From Streptomyces shenzhenensis (lineage in GTDB: Bacteria; Actinomycetota; Actinomycetes; Streptomycetales; Streptomycetaceae), in the NCBI RefSeq assembly GCF_021462265.1, contig NZ_JAJONF010000013.1:159617-223616 (forward strand): DNA of 64,000 nucleotides, given 5' to 3'. The notes under the pieces were generated by a model, which did not search any database, was not told the DNA's origin, and saw only the letters and a program-made list of their open reading frames with translations. The position numbers and the translations under genes were made by a program. Below are positions 48,523 through 57,194 of the stretch, piece by piece. How positions within the stretch are numbered: position 1 is the first letter of the stretch; each line of letters opens with the position of its first letter.

Positions 48523-49464
48523 TCACAGCGGCATCGGGCCCTGCGGAACCAGGAACGGCCGGCGGGGATCCTCGGGCACGGTGCGCCTGACAGCCAACTC
48601 GGGTCGCGGCTGCGGCAGGTGGGGCGCGAGGGCCGCGTAGACCTCGGCCGCCGAGGAAGGGCGGTCCTCGGGCCGTTTGGCGAGCAGGGCCGTGAGCAGG
48701 TTCTGCAGGTCGCCGGGCACGTCCACCCCGGAGTCGGCGACGAGGGGCGGGGGCGAGGCGAGATGGTGGGAGGACAAGAGCGCGGGCTGATGGGTGGGGA
48801 AGGGAGTCTCGCCCGTCAGCATGTGGTGCAGCAGGCAGCCCACGGCATACAGGTCGCTGCGGCCGTCGAGTTGGTCCCGTCCCGCCAGCAACTCGGGTGA
48901 GGCGCAGAAGAGGTTGCCGATGCCCTCGCCGGTCGTCGTCAGCCGCGGATCCGTGTCACTGAGCAGTTTGACCAACCCGAAGTCCAGGATCTTCACGACG
49001 CCGTCCCGCCGGATCATGATGTTCTGCGTCTTCAGGTCCCGGTGGACCAGATCGGCGGCATGGACCGCGGACAGCCCGGCGCAGAGCTGGGCCGCGACGG
49101 CGACCGCCGAGACGAGGTCGAACCGCCCGTCCTCCTGCTGGTCGAAGAGGTGCTCGAGAGTGGTGCCTTCGATCAGTTCCATCACCAGGCAGCAGGTGTC
49201 GTCCGTGAGCGATGCGTCGAAGACAGTGGCGACGTTCGCATGGTCCAGGCGTGCGGCCGCCCGCGTCTCCCTGCTGAACCGGGTCAGGGCCGCGTCGCGG
49301 CTGCTCGCCACGGCCAGCAGCTCCGTTGCGACGGTCTTGACCGCGACGGGCCGGCCGAGGGGCAGGTCCCGCCCCTGCCACACCTGCCCCATCACACCTC
49401 GACCCAGAATCGACTCCAGCCGATAGCGGCCACCGAGCACCATTCCCGGCGCGAGACTCGGCAT
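48523..49464 (-). CDS. Soluble Ser/Thr protein kinase
   Basis: A 313-residue single kinase domain: ILGRGVMGQVWQGRDLPLGR, VAVKTVATE, CLVMELIEGTTLEHLF, LVHRDLKTQNIMIRR, ILDFGLVKLL, FCASPELLAG and LLAKRPEDRPSSAAE. The activation segment differs from the usual YMAPE (FCASPE). No transmembrane or sensor region is present. ATG 49464 is chosen because GGAGG lies 9 bp upstream; a longer open frame to 50154 overlaps the opposite methylase gene and is a shadow. It is divergent from the N6-methylase gene across palindrome site 9. Confidence 0.87.
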   Translation of the reverse strand: MPSLAPGMVLGGRYRLESILGRGVMGQVWQGRDLPLGRPVAVKTVATELLAVASSRDAALTRFSRETRAAARLDHANVATVFDASLTDDTCCLVMELIEGTTLEHLFDQQEDGRFDLVSAVAVAAQLCAGLSAVHAADLVHRDLKTQNIMIRRDGVVKILDFGLVKLLSDTDPRLTTTGEGIGNLFCASPELLAGRDQLDGRSDLYAVGCLLHHMLTGETPFPTHQPALLSSHHLASPPPLVADSGVDVPGDLQNLLTALLAKRPEDRPSSAAEVYAALAPHLPQPRPELAVRRTVPEDPRRPFLVPQGPMPL

Positions 49465-49512
49465 CTTCCCCGACCTCCACATCTCCCACACATCAGCATG
49501 GAACGTAAGCCC

Positions 49513-49529
49513 TGTGAACAGAGTCAATG
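49513..49529 (-). promoter_or_regulatory. Shared 17-bp palindrome, site 9 (methylase/kinase divergent promoters)
   Basis: The plus strand reads TGTGAACAGAGTCAATG; the complement is CATTGACTCTGTTCACA. Rightward CTGTGA (49512-49517), 16 bp, TAGTAG (49534-49539) is a plausible promoter for the methylase at 49607. The kinase gene starts 49 bp to the left. Confidence 0.7.
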
Positions 49530-49606
49530 AGCGTAGTAGCCTTCTTGCCATCGGTTGCTGGGGAGCCGACACCCACCCAGTCACCAAGTACCTCGGAGAC
49601 TGATCG

Positions 49607-51592
49607 ATGAGTACCCTCGACGTCGTGCCCGTCAGCCTGGCTGAGATCGCCCGGATCGCCGGCGTCGGGCGGGCCGCCGTGAGCAACTGGCGCAGGCGCC
49701 ACGACTCCTTCCCCGCCCGGATCGGGGGGACCGACGTCAGCCCGCAGTTCTCACTGGCCGAGGTCGAACAGTGGCTGCGGGACAACGGCAAGCTCAGAAA
49801 CCTCGGCGGCAAGGAACTCCTGTGGCCCCGCTTCGAGTTGCTCGGCAGTCGGAACGAGTCGGGGCTGGCCGTGGCCGAGGCCGCGCGCCGGATGCGGTCG
49901 TCCAGGGCGCGGATCTCCCATGCCGAGCTCTCTCCGCAGGCTCGGGAGCTGGTGGCCGAGGCGGCGAAGCTGGGGCGGGCGGAGGGGCCGCGCGACACCT
50001 TCGAGTTCCTGCTGCAACGGTGGCTGGAAACCCATGTCCGGCAGCTCAGCACCACGCCACCACCGCTCGCCACGCTGATGATCCGGATCGCCCTCACCTC
50101 CCGTCTCGGTGCGCAGGATGGCGGACTGACCGTCCTGGACCCGGCGTGCGGCACGGGACACCTGGCGGCAGCTGCCGCTCAGGAGTACGACAGCCCGGGC
50201 CTCGAGTTGCTCGCGTGCGAGCGGGATCCGGCGCTGGCCGCGCTGGCGTCCGCCCGGCTCGGCTTCGTCGCGGAGGACCGTCACATCCGTACACGGATCG
50301 CCACGGCCGACGCGCTGCGAGAGGACCCCTTCACCGGGACCAAGGCCGACATCGCACTGTGCAACCCGCCGTTCAATGAACGGGACTGGGGATACGAGGA
50401 ACTCGCCACCGACCAGCGCTGGACCCATGGGCTGCCCCCGCGGACCGAGCCAGAACTGGCCTGGGTGCAGCACCTCCTCTCCCACCTCAAGCCCGGCGGA
50501 GTCGCCGTGGTGGTCCTCCCTCCCGCCGTGGCGTCACGCAAGGCGGGTCGGCGCATTCGCGGCTCTCTGCTGCGCACCGGAGCGCTTCGGGCGGTGGTGT
50601 CCCTACCTCCGGGCAGTGCCCAACCCCACAGCGTGTCACTGCAGTTGTGGGTCCTGCGAGCAGCAGCGGACGGCCTTGCCGGCCCTCCTCCGAGCCAGGA
50701 CGCACTCCTGGTGGACGCCACCGGCTTCGCACGACCGGGAACGCGCGAGCCGAGCCCCGACTGGGACGCTCTGGGTTCCTTCGTCCTCACCGCGCTGGCG
50801 ACCCTCGACCATTCCGGTCAAGAGCCGCCGGAGAGCGCCGTACGCGTTCCCTTGCTCGACCTTCTGGACGACGAGGTGGACGTCACCCCGGGCCGCTACA
50901 CCGCGTCGGCGTCCGAACCGTCGTTGAAAGAACTTGCCAATAGGTGGAGCGAGTTCGGGTCGCTGCTGACCGATCTCGCCGATCAGGCACAACATCTGTC
51001 CGTACTCGACGTCGAGACCGGCACCCAGCAGACCACGACGACAGTGGGAGACCTGGTCAAGGCCGGCGCGCTGACACTGCGCGCCGGTCAGCAGCCTCCG
51101 GAGAAGACGGCACCTGCCAACGGGAACGCCGTACCGCTCCTCACCATCGCCGACCTGCTGCTCGACGGTGCGCCCAGTGGGCTGCTGGCCACCCGATCGG
51201 CCCACACCCTTGCCGAAGAGGGCGATGTAGTGGTCGCCGGAGTGATCCGGGCCTTCAAAGCCTGGGTGCATGAGGGCGCACCGATGGCTCTGGGCCCGCA
51301 GCTCTACACCCTGCGGGTGGACTCCGAGAAGCTCGATCCCCACTTCCTCGCCGGCTGTCTGCGCGCTCCGGCCAACGGGCGCCAGGCGGGCACCCATGCT
51401 TCCAGCTCCTCCCGCGTCGACATCCGGCGGTTGCAGGTGCTCCAGCTTCCCCTGGAGAAGCAGATGGTGTACGCGGATACGTTTCGTCGCCTCAGGGCCT
51501 TCGAGGCGCTCGTCGCCAGAGCCGAGCGTTCAGGTAAGGGGTTGGTGGGCGACATGAGCGATCGCCTCGCGGCAGGTGGACTGGCTACCTGA
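49607..51592 (+). CDS. N6-adenine DNA methylase with HTH and HsdS-like regions
   Basis: A 661-residue protein. Residues 8-65 form an AlpA/excisionase-like HTH (SLAEIARIAGVGRAAVSNWR). Residues ~150-350 are an HsdM-type methylase with motif I VLDPACGTGHLAAAA and the catalytic NPPFNERDWG. The C-terminal ~200 residues look like an HsdS half (PLLTIADLLLDG, RLQVLQLPLEKQMVYADTFR). It resembles the solo N6-methylases of Streptomyces defence loci. No cognate nuclease gene is adjacent; the divergent kinase suggests a Pgl-like kinase/methylase link (inference). ATG 49607 follows site 9 by ~80 bp. Confidence 0.87.
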   Translation: MSTLDVVPVSLAEIARIAGVGRAAVSNWRRRHDSFPARIGGTDVSPQFSLAEVEQWLRDNGKLRNLGGKELLWPRFELLGSRNESGLAVAEAARRMRSSRARISHAELSPQARELVAEAAKLGRAEGPRDTFEFLLQRWLETHVRQLSTTPPPLATLMIRIALTSRLGAQDGGLTVLDPACGTGHLAAAAAQEYDSPGLELLACERDPALAALASARLGFVAEDRHIRTRIATADALREDPFTGTKADIALCNPPFNERDWGYEELATDQRWTHGLPPRTEPELAWVQHLLSHLKPGGVAVVVLPPAVASRKAGRRIRGSLLRTGALRAVVSLPPGSAQPHSVSLQLWVLRAAADGLAGPPPSQDALLVDATGFARPGTREPSPDWDALGSFVLTALATLDHSGQEPPESAVRVPLLDLLDDEVDVTPGRYTASASEPSLKELANRWSEFGSLLTDLADQAQHLSVLDVETGTQQTTTTVGDLVKAGALTLRAGQQPPEKTAPANGNAVPLLTIADLLLDGAPSGLLATRSAHTLAEEGDVVVAGVIRAFKAWVHEGAPMALGPQLYTLRVDSEKLDPHFLAGCLRAPANGRQAGTHASSSSRVDIRRLQVLQLPLEKQMVYADTFRRLRAFEALVARAERSGKGLVGDMSDRLAAGGLAT

Positions 51593-51721
51593 CCCTTACC
51601 GGCCGGTCGCCCGGACTCAGCAAACGACCCCGCACCGCCAGCCAGATCCTGGAGACTACCGAGAGACTCGGAGACATCACACAACGAATCCAAGCCGCCG
51701 TGAGACACCCCGCCCCCGGCG

Positions 51722-51757
51722 GGCCCGCGCGGGGCCGGTCGGCTCCCCGCGCGGGCC
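51722..51757. terminator. Terminator hairpin
   Basis: A 13-bp stem, GGCCCGCGCGGGG (51722-51734) with CCCCGCGCGGGCC (51745-51757). It lies between the convergent methylase and phospholipase genes. Confidence 0.7.
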
Positions 51758-51763
51758 GGTGGC

Positions 51764-54700
51764 TCACGCGTCGTTGACCGGACCGGTGCCGAGGCGGACG
51801 TTGTCGATCGCCCAGAACCAGTTGTTCCCCGCGTTGAACAGCCGGAAGTTCACCCTGACCGACGTCGCTCCGGACGGGACCGCGAAGGAGAGGTCGACCA
51901 GCTGGTTCTGCTGGTCCTGGCCGTTGTTGGTGTTCCCCGAGGCCGCGCTGGAGTAGTGCAGCACGCGGGTTGCCCCTCCGGCGTCGAACTCGACGGTGAC
52001 CTCGGCCTCCTGCGGGCTCTCCTGACGGTAGTGGGAGTCGAAGCCCAGGTGCAGGGTCGAGGTGCCCGGCGGGATGGCGATCGCGGGAGTGGTCAGTGTC
52101 GAGTCGAACCGGCCGCGGCTCGACGGGCTGCCGGTGTCGTCCCAGTCGTCCGCGTCGGCGACCGCCACGATGCCCAGGCTCCGGCTGAAGTTCGGCCGGT
52201 CCTGCCCCGCCGGGAACCAGAACTGCTTGGAGAGGAAGGTCCAGCCCTGCAGTTCCCTGGTGCCCTGCGGCATCGTCGGCGCGTTGGTGACCGTCCACCC
52301 GCCGGGCGTGGTCCGCGTCCAGCCCACCAGGCCGGGACGGCTGAGGTCGACGGCCGATGCCAGGGACGGGGCGACGGACTCGAAGTCCTCGGCGAGCAGG
52401 TAACCGGTCATCACGGGGCCGACCTCGGCGGCCAGCGACGCCGTCTGCTCCTTGGCCCGCCCGCCCAGGCTCGCGGTGACGGTGGCCTTGACCGCGGCGG
52501 ACGTACGGGCGGCCGACACCGGCGCGACGACGTCCCACGCGAGGGCGACGGAGGAGCGCGCCGGAACCGTGGCCGGCACGGAGGCCGACGGGGTGGCGGT
52601 CCAGCCGTCGGGCAGGGTGAGCGTGCCCGCCAGGCCGGTGAGCGGGGCGCTGCCGGCGTTGGTGACGGTCGCGGTCACGGTGCGCGGTTCGCCGGGCGAC
52701 AGCACGGTGCCATCGGTCTTCGGTGAGGCCGAAGGACCGGTCAGGGTCACGCTCATCGCGGCGGCGACCTTGGTCCGCACGCGCGCGTCGGCGATCTTCA
52801 GCAGACCGTCGCCGTCGGCGTGCGCGGCCACGATCAGGCTGCCGACGGTGGCATCGGCGGCCGGTGTGACCCTGAAGCGGACGTCGGCGGATTTCCCGGC
52901 GGCCAGTGACCGCGGCGCGGCCCCGGACCGCTCGACCGTCCAGCCGGAGGGGATGAGCAGGGTGGCCGCGAGGCGGTCCAGGTGGGCCGCGCTCCGATTC
53001 GTCAGGGTGACGACGACCTCGGCCGGGCTGCCCTGGGCGAGCGGGGTGTCCAGGCCCGGCAGCGGCTCGGGCAGGGTGATCGAGGCGGCCAGTGCCGGGA
53101 GTATGCCGGTGGCCGGGTCGGTGACACCCTCCTTGGGGTCGGCCAGGCGGCCGGTCATACGTCGCAGGAAGCCCGGGTCGCTCTCGTCGACCACGACGAT
53201 GTCGTACCAGCCGTGGCGGGAGAGATGGATCGGCACGACGCGCTTCTGCCCGGGCGCGAGGGTGACGGTCCGTACGTGGTCGTCGGCGTGGCGCGGGTAG
53301 ACCGACTCGCCGACGAGGAGCGTCCGGGTCGTCGAGGAGGGGTTGGCGCAGTGGACCATGACCGGGCCCGGCCCGGCCTGCTCGACCAGGTACGCCTCGG
53401 CACCGGCGCCGGCGCCGCGCAGTTCCCACGTCGACCAGCCGGGGCCGCGCACCTGGAGGTCGTAACCGTCGGGGCCGTAGCCGACCGTGTCCGCGGTGCT
53501 TCCGCCCGCGGCGAGCGTCCAGGTCCGCGGCTCGCCACCGTCGCCGGGGTACGCGGTGACCGCGGCCGCCGCGGTACCGGTGTTGCCAAGCCGCAGCCGG
53601 ACCTGGCCGTCGGTGACGTCCGCACGCAGCGACAGGCGGTACGGCAGGGGACGGGTGGGACGGGTGCCCGCCTCCTGCTCCGGGAGCGCCTGCTTCTTCG
53701 GCGGAACGGGGTTCCAGCGGCCGATCGGCGCCGGTACCGGGCCGGGCTGCTCCACCTCGGGCTGCCGATGGGTGCGGTGGAAGTCGAAGACGGAGGTGAG
53801 GTCGCCGAAGACACTGCGGCGCCAGGCGCTGATGTTGGGCTCCCGGACCCCGGTCCACTGTTCCATGAAACGGATCACGGAGGTGTGGTCGAACGCCTCG
53901 GAGGAGACGAAGCCGCCCACCGTCCACGGCGACACGATCGTCATCGGCACGCGCGGGCCGGGGCCGACCGGGCGGCCGTTGAACCAGTCGTCGCTGTTGC
54001 CGGAGTCGGGCTTGGGCGCGACCGGGGCGGGCACGTGGTCGAAGTAGCCGTCGTTCTCGTCGAAGTTGATGAACAGCACCGTCTTCGACCAGGTCTCGCG
54101 GTCGCTGGCGAGGGCGTCGAGCAGGTCGTAGACGAGGTTGGCGCTGCCGACCGGGGTGGAGGAGCCGGGGTGTTCGGAGAGCGCCGCGGTGGGTACCACC
54201 CAACTCACCGCGGGCAGCATGCCGTTCTTGATGTCCGCCGTGAGCCGGGGGATCAGGGTGTCCGGCTCGGAGCGGTAGGCGCCGCGCAGGAAGAGCCGGC
54301 GCTCGGCCTCGGTCAGGGAGTCCACACCCTGCTGGAACTGGGCGAGGGCGGCCTGCCGCTGCGCGGAGGACTGGCCCCAGAGGCTGTCGTAGAACTGCTC
54401 GGTGGTGGAGAACTCTCCGCTGACCTTGGAAAGGATCTTCCGGCCGATCTGCTTCCACGGCCGGAAGTATTCGACCGCGTTGTCGGTGAAGTTGTCCCAC
54501 TCCTGGTAGATCTGCCACGAGATCCCGGCCGCCTCCAGGCGCTCGGGGTAGGTGGTCCAGTCGTATCCGGCGTGGGTGTAGGAGTAGGCGGCGTTGGTGA
54601 CGGCTCTGTTCACACCGTCCGGCTCGAAGCCCGTGGTGCCGGTCCACAGGTAGTTGCGGTTGGGGTTGGTGGAGCCGTATATGGAGCAGAAGTAGGAATC

Positions 54701-55198
54701 ACAGATGGTGAACCGGTCGGCCAGTTCGTACTGCAGGGGTATGTCCCGCCGGTCGTAGAAGGCCATGGTGCTCTGGCCCTTGGCGGCGATCCAGTCGTTC
54801 CACCAGCCGTTCGCCCGTGCCTGGGTGGCGTCCGTGAATCCGTGCGGAAGCGAGCCCAGGTACTGGATGTCGCTCTCCGGGCGGCCGGCGTCGACCGCCG
54901 CCTGGCGGGCCGAGAAGGGCAGGACGTCGCCGCCGGCCCGCGGCTGCCTGAAGACATCGGCGCCCTCGGGCAGGCGCAGGGGGGTGCGGTCGCCGAAGCC
55001 GCGCACCCCCTTGAGGGTGCCGAAGTAGTTGTCGAAGGAGCGGTTCTCTTGCATCAGCACGATGACGTGCTCGATCGCTTGCATGCCGCCGCGCGGCATC
55101 GGCGCGGCCATGGCCTTGAGAAGCGAGGGGGGCAGAACGGAGAGCGCGGCGCCACCGGCGAGAGCGCCGAGGATCCTGCGGCGGGAGGTTTCGGACAT
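51764..55198 (-). CDS. Secreted phosphocholine-specific phospholipase C
   Basis: A 1144-residue exported protein. A TAT signal (SRRRILGALAGGAALS) is followed by the bacterial PLC/acid-phosphatase domain at ~40-480 with VIVLMQENRSFDNYFGTLKG, NGWWNDWIAAKGQSTMAFYD and FINFDENDGYFDHVPAPV. PlcC C-terminal DUF756-like beta domains follow at ~530-680, CARDB/NEW3-like repeats at ~700-880, and a final lectin-like module (EDFESVAPSL to WAIDNVRLG). It cleaves phosphatidylcholine-type lipids outside the cell, and in Streptomyces such enzymes are often phosphate-regulated. It is outside the defence regulon: no shared palindrome precedes it. Confidence 0.9.
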   Translation of the reverse strand: MSETSRRRILGALAGGAALSVLPPSLLKAMAAPMPRGGMQAIEHVIVLMQENRSFDNYFGTLKGVRGFGDRTPLRLPEGADVFRQPRAGGDVLPFSARQAAVDAGRPESDIQYLGSLPHGFTDATQARANGWWNDWIAAKGQSTMAFYDRRDIPLQYELADRFTICDSYFCSIYGSTNPNRNYLWTGTTGFEPDGVNRAVTNAAYSYTHAGYDWTTYPERLEAAGISWQIYQEWDNFTDNAVEYFRPWKQIGRKILSKVSGEFSTTEQFYDSLWGQSSAQRQAALAQFQQGVDSLTEAERRLFLRGAYRSEPDTLIPRLTADIKNGMLPAVSWVVPTAALSEHPGSSTPVGSANLVYDLLDALASDRETWSKTVLFINFDENDGYFDHVPAPVAPKPDSGNSDDWFNGRPVGPGPRVPMTIVSPWTVGGFVSSEAFDHTSVIRFMEQWTGVREPNISAWRRSVFGDLTSVFDFHRTHRQPEVEQPGPVPAPIGRWNPVPPKKQALPEQEAGTRPTRPLPYRLSLRADVTDGQVRLRLGNTGTAAAAVTAYPGDGGEPRTWTLAAGGSTADTVGYGPDGYDLQVRGPGWSTWELRGAGAGAEAYLVEQAGPGPVMVHCANPSSTTRTLLVGESVYPRHADDHVRTVTLAPGQKRVVPIHLSRHGWYDIVVVDESDPGFLRRMTGRLADPKEGVTDPATGILPALAASITLPEPLPGLDTPLAQGSPAEVVVTLTNRSAAHLDRLAATLLIPSGWTVERSGAAPRSLAAGKSADVRFRVTPAADATVGSLIVAAHADGDGLLKIADARVRTKVAAAMSVTLTGPSASPKTDGTVLSPGEPRTVTATVTNAGSAPLTGLAGTLTLPDGWTATPSASVPATVPARSSVALAWDVVAPVSAARTSAAVKATVTASLGGRAKEQTASLAAEVGPVMTGYLLAEDFESVAPSLASAVDLSRPGLVGWTRTTPGGWTVTNAPTMPQGTRELQGWTFLSKQFWFPAGQDRPNFSRSLGIVAVADADDWDDTGSPSSRGRFDSTLTTPAIAIPPGTSTLHLGFDSHYRQESPQEAEVTVEFDAGGATRVLHYSSAASGNTNNGQDQQNQLVDLSFAVPSGATSVRVNFRLFNAGNNWFWAIDNVRLGTGPVNDA

Positions 55199-55648
55199 GA
55201 CGCGGAGGCTATGCCTCCGACACGGTGATCAAGAACCCTCTGCGACAGGGTTTCGCCCACTGTTCACGCCGAGGAATCCGACGTTCGTCCTGGTCACACG
55301 GTCGGGTTCGGCAGACGGTGAGCAGGACGGCGGTCACGCGGCCGTGCGGGAGCGGCGCCTCGCGGCTACCGAGGGTGAAACCCCGGCCGGGCCCACCGCC
55401 TCACCCGACCCCCACGCCACCGCCCTGCACCGTGGACGTCGACCGTGCCGACGACGCGATCCACACGCGCACCACCCCGGCCGCCCGCCGTCCGCCCGCT
55501 GCCCTGCACGAGGCCTTGCAGACGGTCGACGAGGCCGGATGGTTGCCCCTCGGCGCCGGCTCACCCTGGCCTTCACCCCACACCAGCCGGAGGACCGATT
55601 CCGATCACGCACGCCGCACGGTCCGGCACGAGACCGTCACCCTCTGCG

Positions 55649-55919
55649 AAGGACGCCGTCCGCGTGTTCGCGGACGGCGACGCGAAGCTCGCCCGCTACC
55701 GCGAAGCGTTCGAAGCCGGGGCCGACCCGAAAGCAGTCCCCGACCGGATCGCCGAAGTCCAGCACCGCCGCACCGAAGCCCGCAGCGCGGAAGGAGCAGA
55801 ACGCCAGGAAACAGGGACTGACGTTCGAACCCGGAAAACAGCTCGTGCGAGCCGAGGCAACCCTCGACCCGCACAAGTTGGGGATATGGTCCGTGTCCGA
55901 GGGGGGACTTGACCACTGA
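55649..55919 (+). pseudogene. Degraded C-terminal tail of a serine recombinase
   Basis: In the ~910-bp gene-poor region 55199-56108, one frame reads RVFADGDAKLARYREAFEAG and DPKAVPDRIAEVQHRRTEAR, the typical helical region near the C-terminus of Streptomyces large serine recombinases. The next frame then continues with KQGLTFEPGKQLVRAEATLD and ends SVSEGGLDH. No catalytic domain remains. This is a probable relic of an integrated element next to the island. The rest of the region shows nothing I can name. Confidence 0.45.
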
Positions 55920-56108
55920 CGATACGGTCGTGCTGGCGCAGTGGCGGCTCAAGCTCCAAGATCCGCCGGACGCCCTCACTCCCTCCCCATGAAGACCGGC
56001 ATCCAGCGGGCGCATATCTCCGGGCCTCCGCCATCCAACGAGATCACCCACCGCAGTCAAGCCAGTGGGCGAGCGAAGGCCAGTTCACGCACGACTGCGT
56101 CACCCGGC

Positions 56109-56333
56109 CTACGGGGCGCTTCTCAGGGGTCGCAGGGCAGCTGCGCCGGCCCGCATCATCGCGGACACCGGTGCCCCCGCCCATTGCACGAGGTCACGCG
56201 GAAAGCCGGTGTCGAGCTCGATGGTCACCCGCACGTACCGGGTGTGCAGCTGAGCGACTTTGACGGGACGTGGTGCGACAGCGTCCGGTCCGCGCCGCAG
56301 TGCGGCCCGGTAGGTGTCCTTGCGCTGATTCAT
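56109..56333 (-). CDS. Small ParA-associated protein
   Basis: A 74-residue basic protein, MNQRKDTYRAALRRGPDAVA then VKVAQLHTRYVRVTIELDTG and a C-terminal helix. The ATG overlaps the parA-like stop (ATGA), so it is translationally coupled and likely the small DNA-binding partner of the ParA protein, as in plasmid-type partition modules. It has no recognisable ParB domain. Confidence 0.6.
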   Translation of the reverse strand: MNQRKDTYRAALRRGPDAVAPRPVKVAQLHTRYVRVTIELDTGFPRDLVQWAGAPVSAMMRAGAAALRPLRSAP

Positions 56334-56965
56334 GTCTCGTCCTGCCGCTTGATGAGTTCGTCTGCGAGGTCCATGTACGCGGAGCCTTTGGCCTCCACCG
56401 GACTTCCGAACGACTGGGCGTACAGGTCGAGCCGCGGAATGTGGGTGGACAACACGTCGAATCCCCGCTCGGTGAGAGCTTCGCGGGCGTCCGCGTCGGG
56501 ACCGGTACGGGTGGCGTCCGCACGATTCGTCCGGTTCAGCAGAACGGCGGCGCGGGCCGACTGGACTCGCAAGGACTGTACGTCGCCCATCTCGCCACCG
56601 ATGGGCGCCATGCGATCCAGCTCGATGGGAGCCGGCGTCACCGGCACGATCCACTCGTTTGCGTACCTCATGATGCTGCGGGCGATCCGCGCGTGGTCCT
56701 CCAGCTGCGGAGCATCGAACACGACGGCCTGCCGGTCGCCCAGGAAGTCGTTCACGCGACGGTGCACGTCGCTCACCGGCAGAGCGACCACAGGAAACGG
56801 GAAGCCACCTGCCAATTCGCTCCAGCGCAGAGCGGAGGAGGCAGGGTCACCGTCGACCAGCAGCGGCGAGACACCCGACTCGTGAAGTGCGTGGGCCAAC
56901 CAGACTGCGCTGGTCGTCTTTCCCACCCCGGGCTTCAGGTTCACAAAGGCATAGCTCAGCGACAC
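56330..56965 (-). CDS. ParA-family ATPase
   Basis: A 211-residue ParA/MinD-type ATPase. The deviant Walker A reads NLKPGVGKTTSAVWLAHAL (KPGVGKT in place of KGGVGKT), then LLVDGDPASSALRW as Walker A', AVVFDAPQLED and PVTPAPIELDRM. It lacks an N-terminal HTH. GTG 56965 places the P-loop near the N-terminus as in the family. With its small coupled partner it looks like a partition cassette of plasmid or integrated-element origin, consistent with the recombinase relic next door. Confidence 0.82.
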   Translation of the reverse strand: MSLSYAFVNLKPGVGKTTSAVWLAHALHESGVSPLLVDGDPASSALRWSELAGGFPFPVVALPVSDVHRRVNDFLGDRQAVVFDAPQLEDHARIARSIMRYANEWIVPVTPAPIELDRMAPIGGEMGDVQSLRVQSARAAVLLNRTNRADATRTGPDADAREALTERGFDVLSTHIPRLDLYAQSFGSPVEAKGSAYMDLADELIKRQDET

Positions 56966-57135
56966 AGACGTCAACCTATGGTCTCGGGCGGCTGCCGGCC
57001 GTCGACCCGGGACACACGGTGTCATCGTTCACCCCGCGGCGCCGGTGAATCATTCGTGTGGGTGAGTGCGGAACGATGTGGGGCGTTGCCCTGCTGGTTG
57101 ACCGAGGCCTGGCCCTCCTGCTCACCCGTACAGAC

Positions 57136-57176
57136 GCAGTCGGGGTCCCCTCACTCGTCGAGGGGACCCCGACTGC
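57136..57176. terminator. Strong terminator hairpin
   Basis: A perfect 17-bp stem, GCAGTCGGGGTCCCCTC (57136-57152) with GAGGGGACCCCGACTGC (57160-57176), and a 7-nt loop. It is just beyond the stop of the leftward GH92 gene. Confidence 0.85.
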
Positions 57177-57194
57177 GGTGCGGCCGGCGGCTGT

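Noticed and set aside
48523..50154. A 543-residue version of the second kinase
   Set aside because: The extra N-terminus lies antisense to the methylase gene and across its promoter. ATG 49464 with GGAGG gives a normal kinase start.
47086..51592. A complete Pgl/BREX type 2 system
   Set aside because: Kinases and an N6-methylase are present, but no pglY ATPase, pglZ alkaline-phosphatase-fold protein or brxL is found in the window.
54598..54614. A CTCTGTTCACA match inside the phospholipase gene
   Set aside because: It shares the right half of sites 8-9 but lies in coding sequence (VNRAVT) and the left half does not fit the palindrome.
56939..56945. GTTCACA inside the parA-like gene
   Set aside because: Only the heptamer matches, without a symmetrical left arm, and it is coding. 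A few such chance hits are expected in 64 kb.
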